Origin: Chamaea fasciata | Taxonomy: Eukaryota; Chordata; Aves; Passeriformes; Sylviidae | DNA: 64,000 nt | Direction of reading: 5' to 3' | Assembly (NCBI GenBank): GCA_029207755.1 | Contig: JARCOQ010000005.1 | Location: 44,293,621 to 44,357,620 of the forward strand | Shown: piece by piece, positions 1 through 12,200 of the stretch | Layout of the letters: each line of letters opens with the position of its first letter | Position numbering within the stretch: position 1 is the stretch's first letter | Made by a program: the position numbers and the translations under genes | The notes under the pieces: generated by a model | Seen by the model: only the letters and a program-made list of their open reading frames with translations | Databases searched by the model: none | What the model was told of the DNA's origin: nothing

Positions 1-3000
1 CGAAACACTGTTCCTTTAGTTAGGTAGTCTTGACTACTTTCCTCTCACCAAGGGAAAAGCAGGGCAGAATCAGAGATCAGATCTTCTTCATTTGTTCCTA
101 TATAGGAAAGGAGAAAAAGAGTAAGTGAAAAGAGGCTATAAACTCTCCTGCTGGGATTTTGCTCCCATAAGAGCAGTTAATGGAAAGACCAATGCCTTGA
201 AATTTCATAGCCTGGCTTCCACTACTTCCACTCCTGCTTATAAAACTTTTCTATTATCACCACAGGTTGTCTGTGACTGACCTTATGCTTTTAGCATGTG
301 AGAGGACTCCCTTTTTAACATCCTGGTTTTTTTCCAGGCTGTTTCCGACAAACTCTGAGTACTTTTTCTTCTTTGACACTGATAAGTATCCTATCAATCC
401 TTGTTACAATATTCAGTCAGCTGGAGGCTTGAATAAAAGCAATAACTAATTATAGAAAAGCCCTATAAAATGTTACATGCTAATGGTCTCGATTATCTCA
501 GCTTTTACATGTTCTAGAAGGTAGGAATCTTCATTTCTGCCATGCCCTACTGCCCTTTTTTCACTCTTTAGGCTTTTTAAAGCCTAGACTCAAGTTCACA
601 TTTTTAAAGATTTCATGCAAGTTGCTTGTGAAAGCTGCCATATTATCACCTACTTCCCTGGCAAAGCTGCAAAAGCCAGCAAAGCTGTGATTATCACTCC
701 TCACATAGTTAAGATGCAATAGCAGTGCAAATAGCAAAGCAAGAGAGTGTTTTAAAGAAATAATATTGTCCATTAAAATTTGACTTATTGTAACCCAGGC
801 TTTATATTATAGAAAGAAGTGCTGAGAACTGGAGTGCCTCCATGTTCACCAGCAAAGTTACGTGTCCATTGGAAGGATGAGGAAGGAAGAGGAAAGGATG
901 GTGGAGATAGGGCAGTGCAGAGCAGCCCTCACGGAGATAGGGAAGCTGAATGGCACTCTAGCCCTCACAGTGTGCAAACACCCTTTCTTCCTTGGAAATC
1001 CAGTGAGAACATGAGCTGTTCTTGCTTCCTGCTCTAGAACTTCTCCTTCTAGAACTGAGCTGAATGGCACAGCTCTTGCGTTTCGCACTGGCAAGAGGTC
1101 AGTCGTCACATAAGCACTGCCAAGTGTTATAATTACTGCGTTCACGTGGTCACTGGATCTTATTGCCCAGTTATTTCATAACTGAGTGCTAAGTACTGCA
1201 GCAGCTCCAAGCACACAGCTCTCACCGACTTCTAGGGTTCCCTTTACGCATAGGTCTGTTGGAATCAACATTTTTCATAACTTTATTTACTTGACCTGTC
1301 AATATTTTGGAGAACATAATGGTGCTTTTGAACGATTGCGTATTTGCCTTGTCTACGCATTGAAGCTGTACTTACACATGTATCTCTTGCAGAATTCATT
1401 CAAGAGGAAAACCATACAAGTTTACAAGTTAATCATTTCCCTGGATGTCAAAACCCAGGGCAGATCAGGATGTGCATTGTGTTGGCAGTGTTGCAAACTG
1501 GGCTGTTTTAGTATTAACAGTAAATTTCCTAGCCTCACTAAGACTTTTAATAGGTTTTTCAGCCTGTTAACAACTAGCCATGGATATTTGCCATAAGTAA
1601 TGCAAAGCACAGAAAAAAAAAGATGCAATTATTAAGAAAACAGTAGCTTGAGTTTTCAATTCAAGAGAAAGACTCCAGCGTTTTCTTTTAGCTTTACCCC
1701 TCTGGGTAAAACAGATATCCTGCCTTTGTTATAAAGAACAGCGACTTCCAGAACCTACTGATCAGCACATTTTATATCCCAAATGTTCCAAACCAACACC
1801 TCGTAAGATTTTGTTATGGCTGCTAGCTGTAGGATGTGACTGAGTAGTTCATACTACATAGGTTCTAGCTTCAGCTACACAATCAGTGAGGCCAAAACAG
1901 CAATGTTTAGGAGCATGGAGCAGTGTGGCAAAGCATCTTCAGCTGTTCCACCACACCATCTGGTACATGAACAAAACCAGCCTTGAACCAGACTGTCAAC
2001 TGGGATGACTGACATGCTGACACACATTCTGCCATCCTGATTTTGGGGATAGCAACATTTGGAAAGGGGAACATGAATGCCTGATAAAGACTTTTTTCAC
2101 AGAACACAGACTATTTTTTTCATCCATTTTAGGAAGATAAAAGCAGTGATATCCTTATGGTGACTCTTGAGATAGCCACCCCCACATCAGTCACTGGTGA
2201 TAGCCAAGAGAAAGGAACCATTCTTCTGGGCTTATGTTTCATCAGACATTAATATTCTTTGATTTTTTAATAATATTTTTTATTATATTTTAAGAATTTT
2301 TTTTATTCATTCCCCTTCTCTCATCTTCTTCTGGTTATATATTATAGATACAAAGTGTGTGTAAGTACGTAACATTCTGCCTCTCTTGTCTGTCCCTCTA
2401 ACTGCCCCTTCTGTCTTCCCCAAATTTTCTTCTTCTGGTTGTTTACAGAGTGCAAGTAGAAAGTAGGTCAGACAAATGCAGACTGTCAGATGACTAGTTT
2501 CAATTTATGGACATGCTGTTGTCTCTGTGGAACCATAGAGTTGTTGTTACAAATCCTTAAAAGTTTGTTTTAGCCTGAAAGGCTATTAGACTTACTTCAC
2601 TGGCAAAGGAGAAGGCTTTCTGCCAGAATTTCATCTGATTAAGTCAACAGAACTCTGCCTGCAAAGCACAGCTTCCAAATATTTGGCTTCATTTTTGTGT
2701 ATTTTTTTTCTTTACCTTTTCCTGCTCATAATGGAAACACTATGAAAAGCCTAAACAATTTAACAACTAGGGTTTATTTTCCCTTTTTCCCCTCACCTTT
2801 GCCCACACACTCCAACCCCAAAGTCTCAATGAGTCATACTCGTTTAGAATCACAACCAGCACTGGAAACACGTGTTTCATGTATTGATATGCTTCATATA
2901 GCCACGATAGTGTCCCACCCTGGGATGAGGAATGTGCACCACAGTGGGAGCTGCTAATGGCAGGGAAGGGGAGTACAATTTACAGCTCTTTTAACTCCTC

Positions 3001-6000
3001 CAGCAAAGACACCACCAGTCAGCTACTGTGGCAGATAAAATGCTCTGACAGAAGTATGATTGAAGTTGACAATAGTCCCACAAATATCAGCAGAGCTTCC
3101 AATAATGTTGACACTATTGCACGGCGATATGGCAAAGCAAGCAGTATCTGCTCCAGTAGTCCTACGGTCTGGTAAGGCCAGAATGACAGTTTTAATGTTT
3201 TGTTGTCAAATCACCTGTCAGAACAACTGTTGCCTCTAGACTCCCATTATATGTGTGAAACATGGTACAGTAAACAACCGTAGGCTGGTACTTTCTTAGA
3301 CTGTTTTAATACATACTACAGTAATCAGTTGAGGCAGCAACCTCAAGCAGTGCTTTAACTCAACAAAACCCTATTCAGATTTATTGGCTTAAACAAAACA
3401 GTAACCACTTCCTCTTGTTCTCAGAAAAACCTGACAACACAACAGGGCAGAAGTGCAGAGAAAAGAAAGTTCAGAGGGGTCAATAAACATACCAGTGGTA
3501 AAATCTTAATACTACTACAATCCGTGGCAGTTTTGCTGTGAATTTAGAGAGATCAAAACTCAACTTCATATGTCCGCTTTTGGGTTATTCGGCAAAACAA
3601 ATAGAAGATATGGTGGTCATTGTTTCTCTCATTCGTATGGAAGCCCTTCAGTGGTGGGGCTATATGGGAATATACCATTAGATTGGGACCACAAGTGGGT
3701 AGCAGTCAAAGTATGAATATTCTATAATCTGGCCTGTTCCCTTTGGAAAGGTCTCTCAGGAAATGTTTTAGCTGACAGAATACAGAGCTACCTTTAGATT
3801 GGATGAAACCCGAAGGGAATGGAAAACTGGACCCCTCCCCAACTATACTGCCCACATTTATGCCTACTGTAAAGGCTTACATCTCCCACTATTTATTTCC
3901 TGTAGATACATTCCTATATTTGAATGCATTTTAAAATCTTGCCCTAAGAAATAAGGTCTCTCCCTTTTTTCAAGAGGGTACTTAAATGTCAACAGTGGCT
4001 ACTACTTAGAATTTCTTACTGTAAAAACGTACAACTTTAACTACCATGGGTAGGATCCTTCTGTCCTTATGAATCTGCCTAACCAGATGGAAGTTGGGTG
4101 TCCATTCTCACCAGCTGCATAGGCACTCAGTAATAGGGTAAGAAGTTCTGTGACATAAATGGGGTGATTCCTCCTATCATAAAATACACTTCTAAAAGGA
4201 ATGAGATCCCTTGAGGTCAATTCAGCCTTTCTTTTAAAAAATATTTTTAAAGTAATAGTTCCTGTGATTAATCTCATTAACTCTTGGATTCAAGTAATCC
4301 ATGGATCCAAATAAGACCATGAAAATGGGTGTATTATTACCATATTAAAAAAAATAATTCTAAAACTGTTAAGCTGCAGCTACTTTCCTTTGCAACAGAA
4401 ACTCATAAGGGTTTCAGCTCATGAACTCATGGTACATGATAGCTTTTGCATCTTATGCTTTACCATGATGCCTGGATATTTCTAATTTATTGTATCTATG
4501 TGTTCAGCATGAAGCCTCTACAGTATTTGGGGGTATTCTAAAAAACTATTCAGTTATCTCACAGCACTCAATTCAGAAAACAGGGTTAAGTATAGAAGAC
4601 ATCAAGAGACTTTCCAAATTCATAAGGCCTTCCTAGGCAGCTAGTTAGATTATTAATCATGTGCCTTCTGAAGTTATTCATTAAACACTCGGTTGTCAGA
4701 TTTTCAATACTGTCCATTTAGTGCTTCCTTCCTGAACACAAGTATTTTTACTATTCCAAGGCAACAAATCCAGATCTCTTTAGAAAGTACATTGCTAATG
4801 GCAAGAAATTCAGCATGTGCCACAGACTTAGAGTTAATAGCGTCCTTATTTTGCAGCAGCCACCAGTTCCATACACATAACCTCAAAACTTCATTCCAAC
4901 CTGTTGTTTCTAATCACTAATTTTTTTTTCCAACAGGTTGTTTTTAATCACTTATATTAATGATATGACTTTGCTGATGCATTCAAAACTTATTTCAATC
5001 TTCATCTAGTTTTATGCCACTGGAACTTTGACATCCCTCCATAAAATCTTGGAGACAAAAAAATCACAAAATATGCCAGCTATATTAGGCACCTCAAGGT
5101 TATAGTAAAAGACTGTGACTACAAGAGAAGCCCATTTTGCTTGCTGCTATCCAGACTAACAGGGCATGCTTACATTTCCAGCAAGGCATGACTGTATTGT
5201 ATCAAGGTATACTTACATAGGTAGCCTGCAGGCAGTTCAGCAGTGAAGCTACAGAACTTGGCACAGACTGCAAGGCCTGCCTGAAAAGCAAACTCAGAAA
5301 GTTAATCTGTGCTGAACTGTTTGCTGCTGCATCTATACTGATAAGGGTATCTGACTGATATTAATTAATTTAATGCTAATGTAAGTATTTCTACATAAGA
5401 TGGAGTCATAATGTGATTTCTATATAAATATCTCTGTAGTAAGACATGGTACTTTCTTGTGGTTGCCAGAATTAAAGAAGGGTAATGTCATGAGGAAACA
5501 GGGACACAGTGAAGACAGGTGGCTTCCTTAATTTCCTGCTGAAAATGGTATCCATCTATGGACACAAACTGCCTGGCATGAACCACAGTGAATGGCTACA
5601 CAAACAGGTAATTTCCAAATTTAGTCTCTACATATTTCAGAAGAAACATCTGTGGTTTAAGACTGCCCAACATACCTTACTTTCCTTTACCAGCACAGTG
5701 TCAGCTTCCTGTCAACTTCTTGTCAACTTCAGTTCCCAAATTCACCCTCCCATTTCCTCAGTCTGAAAAACAAAAATAACAGCAACTCCTCAGTTAGCAA
5801 AAGCAAGAGTTGCAATAGTGCTAATGACGGATATTTATTGTCTTTTCAACTCACTTTAGGGGTTATGAAAGCTACATAGAAAAGTTAAAAGATGGACCTA
5901 CTAATATTTTCTGTCTACTGTCAATTACAGCTCTCCTAACATACCTGCTCTGCTGACTGCATAAGTCACTTGGAACATGACATCAGAACTTCAGCATCAG

Positions 6001-7185
6001 GAAGTGATGGCATTAAGCAGCCACTGACCAATAGGTTCAAATATACACAGGAGATCTGTTACACTGATGCTGTTACACAGTTCTCTGAATTTCTCCTTTC
6101 CAGACAACCTTCTGATACATTTAACATCAGTATACGGTGGTCAGTTTTTTAACTCAAGCTGGAAACTGAAAAAGAAAACAAAGATGACAAAATTGTAGAT
6201 ACACAATCAATTAAAAAACTTAATTTCTGAGGCTCTTTTGCTTCTTGTTTTTTTTTGGTTTGGTTTTTGTTTTGTTGTGGTTTTTTTTGGAGTCTTTTAA
6301 CTGACTCAAAAAGTGATAACCAACTCTACAACTGGAATAATAACACCTCATACTTGAAAAACAAACCATTGGAAAGTAAAACCGAAATCAGTTTTAAAGG
6401 ACAGACTGGAAGGAACTTTTTCAACAGCAAGCTCACAATCAATTTGGAAGGAAAAGCAGGTAAAAGAGGACAGAAAAATATCAGAAATTCATGTAACACA
6501 GTGTTCTGGTTTAACAGTAGGTTGGCTACTTGTGCTGGTTACTTGGTTCTTAAAAGTAGGACACACTCTTGGACAAGTTCTATATAGTGAAAACATGGTA
6601 ATTAATGTTTAAACACACCGTTCTAATGTTTAAGTCTAGAAACTAGATGCTAACTTTCCATACAAGGGAACTCACATCTAGGAGCTCATACGCAGATACA
6701 CACAGCAAAGGTCTTCATGGTCTGTTATGCAATCTGCTGTAGACTCCTCTGTACTGCCACAGCAACTCAGTAAGGTGCCATGGAAGAAACCATCTTATCT
6801 GGCCATTAAGTATTCAAACTTTCTCCTATTGCCACAGCCCTAAATCCCACTGACTTTGGCTTGGAACTGGATTCAAAGACCCTAAAAATCTGCTGCAATA
6901 AGGCTCAGTCACAAATTAAGCTGATGTGATTAATTCCCAATCTGAACTGCTGAAGTTATGTAACATGAGATGACCAAGTCACATAATTTCAAAATAAGTA
7001 TAGGGTGCTTGTAAGTTATTTTATCATTTGAAGATCTCACTGGTAGTAGAAAAGACTAGAAGCAGGACAGAAGATTATGATACTCTGAGAACAACATCCC
7101 AAAACAATTAATTTACCCCCAAATCTCAAAACTGCTCTCAATCTAAGCTCCACCCAGCCTATAACTGTGCTTAAGATTCTCATGA
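1..7185. other. Intergenic DNA, no recognised gene
   Basis: AT-rich sequence upstream of NUDT4. Local features: an AT-rich stretch at 2255-2310, an imperfect 26-bp tandem duplication (4894-4919 and 4928-4953), and a T/G-rich low-complexity tract at 6246-6290. An open frame of 136 codons at 1186-1596 (+) has no recognisable motif. Short minus-strand segments with good splice-like borders (for example 49-97) are open in one frame, but others (around 5692-5763) are closed in all three. I therefore do not call exons here. Confidence 0.6.
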
Positions 7186-7320
7186 CCCAGGTGTAGGACC
7201 TTGCCCTTGTGGAACTCTCTGAGGTTCACATGGACCCACTTCTCAGGCCTGTCCAGAGACCTCTGGAATCAGCCCTCCAAATCCTGGAAACAGAGATGAT
7301 CAGCCAGTTGCATCTTCTCC
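7186..7320 (-). repeat. CR1 LINE fragment, old piece of the reverse-transcriptase ORF
   Basis: The minus strand matches the CR1 ORF2 region that normally reads ...RDLDRLERWA..NLMKFNKAKCKVLHLG. On the + strand this shows as CCCAGGTGTAGGACCTTG followed by a GAGGTTCACATGG and CCTGTCCAGAGACCTCTGG pattern. It is heavily mutated and truncated at both ends. I matched it from memory of the family; a RepeatMasker run would fix its subfamily and edges. Confidence 0.65.
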
Positions 7321-8969
7321 AAAAATATCCACTGTGTATCTAACAGACTACTTTCCTAATAAACTCAAAAAACTTAATGCAGGAAGACAGGTTGAAACAC
7401 TGAAAACTTTAGGCATGGATGAGTTTGACACTTTATTCTGGAACAATAATTAAACAACAAAGAACTCTTAACCAGGAAAAATAACAGCCATCAGAAGTCT
7501 GTGTGCATTCTTGCTCTGCTTCCAATTCCCCTGAGAACAACAAGGGAAAAAAACTGGGGAAGTTAAAACCATTCCCCGAAACAACCTAACTTCTTTTTTG
7601 GTCTGCTGTTAATACAATAAAAGCAAACCTATTACAACCAACTTTAGTCAGCTATGGCACACATTTTTAGAGCTGAAAGAGTCATCTCAGGCTCCCTTTA
7701 AAAACAATAAAGAAACCAGGTATTTAACAGTCATTTATCTGTTTTATTTTAGGCAGTGGCATTAAGATGAGAAAAATTGTGCTGCAAAATTAAAACAACA
7801 AGCCCTATAAATGCCTATTTCCCTCTACACACAATAAATGAAGTCCAGGCGAGGAATTGTCTGTGTTTAGTAAAATGAATCCCACCCAGTAAGTCTGTGG
7901 CATACAGAAACTCCTCCAAGAGGCCTTTTGTTACAGCTCTTACAGTTTCCACCATTTCCAGACTATCAGGAAACAATGGTGTCTTCCTGATCTCTAGATA
8001 TGCAATGGAATCACAGACATTCAAAGCTCTTCCAGGATCTTCATCAGATCCTACTGTATGGACTGTATGGATCTGAGGGGGACACCTTACTACATATTTA
8101 CATATACTCTAAATGATAAACAGGAAAGAAATAGATCAAAGAAACTCTTTTTTTTTCTACATTTGGAACATAAACTCCCTCCCATTGCAGAGACTTGGAA
8201 TGAAACCTGAAAGACTGAAAACTGCAAGAACATATGGTAAAAAAAAAAAAAGTAAAAAATAATAATAATAAAAAACCACCTTAAGCTGCATTCTTGATCA
8301 GAAAATCATAATACTAGCAACCCAGAATCTACAACAGAGCATGAAAAATAACCTTTGGTTGAAGACCTACATCATCTTCCTCACTCCATTTTTATAGCAG
8401 TATTGAACATTGACGAAGGAGAAGATTTGCTATTAATCCTCCTACTCAGGAGCAGCTATAGATGCCAAGGTGAGCATTGCTCATATTGTAAACTAAGCTT
8501 GATAAAAGTCTAATATCTGAAAATCCAGCTTTATTTTTTATTTGATAAAAATTCCCCCAAATTAATTGATTTTTAAAAATCTGCTCACATGATACAAAAA
8601 AAACCAGTCACTGTCTGGATAGGGCATGCCATCACAAATGCTCTTTTATGGTCCCTCAAACAACTGGTACCCAGAGCAGATGGAACCAGCATATCTCTGA
8701 CTCCAACAATTACTATAAACACCTAATCTATCCCCCTGAATAGGTCCACAAGGGACATACTAGTTGCAGAAATTTCATAGTATACAATAAGTGGCATTCA
8801 CCATGAGAACCACGTCACTTGTACAAAACCAGATCACTTATTAGACTTCATTATAGAACAAAGTCCTGTCTATCCTACAACAGACAAAAATCACTGCAAT
8901 TATCAGTACAGCTTCATTATTTTATAGAAGGCTTCTGAGTACCATGCTCACTTTGCAGCTCCTCATCAC
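7321..8969. other. Intergenic DNA, no recognised gene
   Basis: AT-rich. It holds an A13 run near 8239 and a short TAA repeat around 8257-8272. A minus-strand open segment of about 90 codons spans roughly 7810-8080 behind an acceptor-like sequence; it is discussed as a lead, not called as an exon. Confidence 0.55.
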
Positions 8970-9220
8970 AAGAAAGACATTGATGTGCTAGAGTGAATTC
9001 AGGTGAAGGCTACCAAGCTGACTGGGAGATAAAGCACACGATGTATATAGATGGAAGAATTGTGTTTGTCCAGTCTTTATAAGAGAGGAGTTAGAAGAGA
9101 CCTAATTGGGTAGGGACCTGAGCAATCTGATCCTTTTGAACCTGCTCTGTGCAAGCAGTTGCACTTGATGACCTTTCAGAGGTCCCTTCCAACATAAATA
9201 ATTATATGATTCTATGAAAC
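8970..9220 (+). repeat. CR1 LINE, 3' end fragment
   Basis: It begins with a degraded GACATTGATGTGCTAGAG (CR1: GACATGGAGCTGCTGGAG) and ends GAGGTCCCTTCCAAC, then ATGATTCTATGAAAC. That order and the octamer-like end are the CR1 3' terminus. It is 5'-truncated and diverged, with internal gaps, so the copy is old. Confidence 0.85.
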
Positions 9221-12200
9221 AAACGAGAAAGTGGCGAGAAGTCTAAATACAGCCTTGAGGAAGCAGTTTCTATGGCTTTAACGCACACTTCCATCAGTTC
9301 TTGGAGGGTGCTCAGTCAGTATTCGATACTCAGAAGCAGTCTCACCTAGTTGCCTGCCAAATAATGACATGTTAATATAGTTGGGTCTACACACAGACAC
9401 TCAGACTGCCCACAAACCTCATCCCCTTCACAACAAGCAATGATACAGCTGTCCTAAGGACAAGGAACAATCTTATCTGCAGACAACTGAATTAGCCAGG
9501 CACACAGCCTATCCACAAAGCAGTGAGGCTGCTCTTGAATGACCTTTAAAATTTCAGCATTAACCAATGTTTTTTCGTGCAAGAGAATCATCTATTTTCA
9601 TGTGCCCCCAGATTCAGGAATAACAATGCCCTGATGAGTGCAGAATGAATAGTTAAAACACATTTGGCTTCAAGATGAATATTGCACAGCATTGCAGACA
9701 CAGTTACCAAGATCCTCTTACATGCCCTGTATATTTTGCCAATAAAATCTGAAGCCATGAAGAAATATATTGCCAACAGAAGCAACCAAATGTAAATGTA
9801 TTCTGCCAAAAGAACTTGCTAGCTGCACTATGCCAACAGACAGTTTGCCAGCTAGATCTCTTCATGCAGAAAAGGCCACTGTCTTTCAGACTCTCTGTCA
9901 GATTCCAGCATTAAATGGATGGATTAACATTTCACAACCAACAAGGTGACACTAGTTATCTTCATAACTGTTTTCAGTCACTAGTGAATACTAGTCAACA
10001 CTAGTCAACACATCAATTTACACCATCATCTGTACTGAACCTTGCAAATACAAGGCTGCAAATATCTGGAACTGCCTAAGTAGATACACCATATATGTGG
10101 AATCACTTAAGAACTCTGTGAGCTTTCATATGCTGCTACATATAGTACTGGATGACTGCTCCACCTGGTACAGCACCAGACACAGCAGACAAGATCCTGA
10201 AGTACCTTTGCACGCTGTGCACTAGTCCAAATCAAAAGGACAGATGTCTCGTTCTAACAGAAAAGGTAAGACATTGTTTATGGTGCACATTAGGATTTAA
10301 CTTTCGCAGTCCCAACAATAAAGCTGCCTTGCCAGAAAACAAGGTGATGATGCTCTCTGAAGTATTTGAAAGCTCTCTGAAAAAGAGGTTTTTATTCCTG
10401 TTTACCACTCCAATGAATAAGGAACTTTGCGGGGACATACTTAACCTGATTCAACTTCCTATGAGGGTCTGAAAGTCTCTCCAAAGAAAAAGAATAATCT
10501 AAGTATAATCTGGTGATGAACCAAAGAAAAGATTCAGACAAGGCATCTGACTTGCCATTTTCCCAAAACATTTAATGTTCAACATTTAACCTATCAGAAA
10601 TATCTTGAGCTTCTTTTATCTTTAAGAGAAAAGATAAACAATTGAAAGTACCTTAATTTTTTTAGTTGATTAAGAGGGACTTTATTAATGAGAAGGTCTG
10701 GGAGAGAAGACATAAATGCTGTCAAAGTAACAAGTCAGGAAAAGGAAGCTACAGTTACCTTTGGAATCCATCCTGCAGAAATTATAGTACATTGAAGAAC
10801 AACATGTAATAATTTTGGCCACATCTTTTTTAACATTTTCATAGAGACATCTGAAAAACAAACTAACAAAGCAAACTTCCAGTCAAAGGTAACACCGTAA
10901 CAGATCATCTCCACTCCCTCTGCAGAACATGAGAGAGATCCAGAACAGATGAAAGTCTGACAAATAAACAGATTACCCACACCCTTCAATAACAACACTC
11001 AAATACTGTGATGGTATATATAGACTAAAATATGGGATCTGTTGAAATAACAGAACAGCCAATGCCTAAGGTAGCAATGGAATTTGTACACAGGAAAAAA
11101 TAAGAAGCCACACAATTATAGATCCCATTTCTTATGGCTATACTAGAATGGAAGCAAAAATGTAAAAAAAAATTCTGTTATGTCCACCAGAGATATTGTA
11201 AGAATGTCATAGAAAAGCTGACCTTGCAAATCTCCTGAGCAAAATTATCGGATGGTCTCTGCCATGAACACTACAAAGCATTTACAATTAGCATTAATGC
11301 AGGTTAATAAGGGCTACTGGTATCCTATTAAGTTGATACCAGGCAAACATATTCAATAGAAAAATTATTCCATCCAAATGAGTTACAGTTAATGAGTCAA
11401 ACTGCAGTGAACTTCACTAAAATTTCTCTGGTCAGGATTCTAAACCCAGGAAGGCTCCCACCTTCCCAAATTTGCTCTGATTTAGATCCCAACAGTAAGT
11501 CAAGTTGATCAAGACCATTAAGGGGAAAAAAGATATGTGAAAACAACTCCTGACTTAGAAAAACCACAGTCTGACACCTCTAAGGCGGCAAGATGTCTCA
11601 GGAATCCATATTCATAATGTGGCAAAAGAAATTCTGCTCTTTTTAGGAGAAAATCTAACAGAAGCTATTTCTACGATGCATAGGCTGAGGCTAAAAATTA
11701 GATGGATTTCTTAGGGCAGAAAGCTTGTCAACAACTAGGCTGAACCTCATGATTACCTTCAAGACATTCAGCGTTTGGTGAGGAAACATAGGGTGCCCAT
11801 CACCAAACTGCCCAGAGAGACCATTTACACACATTAAATTTCTAAAGGTAACAATATACCCTCTGTAGTCATAACTCCTGGAAAATCTGTTCTCTATTTC
11901 AAAGGGTTAATTCAAACTTCATGAGGAACTGGACCAAATACCAATTGCCTTCTGTAGGTCTTAGTTCTTCTAATGAATTTAGCAGAAGAAAACAGACTTT
12001 TCAAGTTTCAAGCTGTAACAAACTAGGATTTTGAAGTAAATTTTATATTCCTATGAATATTCCTGAACAGATTTAGTATCTGTACAGACTACTAGGTAAG
12101 CACTTGCAAAGGTCCAAAGCAATTAGTAAATATGTTTATGCAAATATTATACTTAAAATGTAAATTGAATCATGCTTCTTATCTAAAGCCTTTCAGAAAC

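Noticed and set aside
1186..1596. 136-codon open frame on the + strand
   Set aside because: No domain, rich in Cys, Ser, Leu and Phe as in chance translations of AT-rich DNA, and no supporting splice or promoter context.
5692..5763. A minus-strand exon with a very good acceptor and donor
   Set aside because: All three frames hold stops. It shows that strong splice-like pairs arise here by chance, and it tempers the other minus-strand leads.
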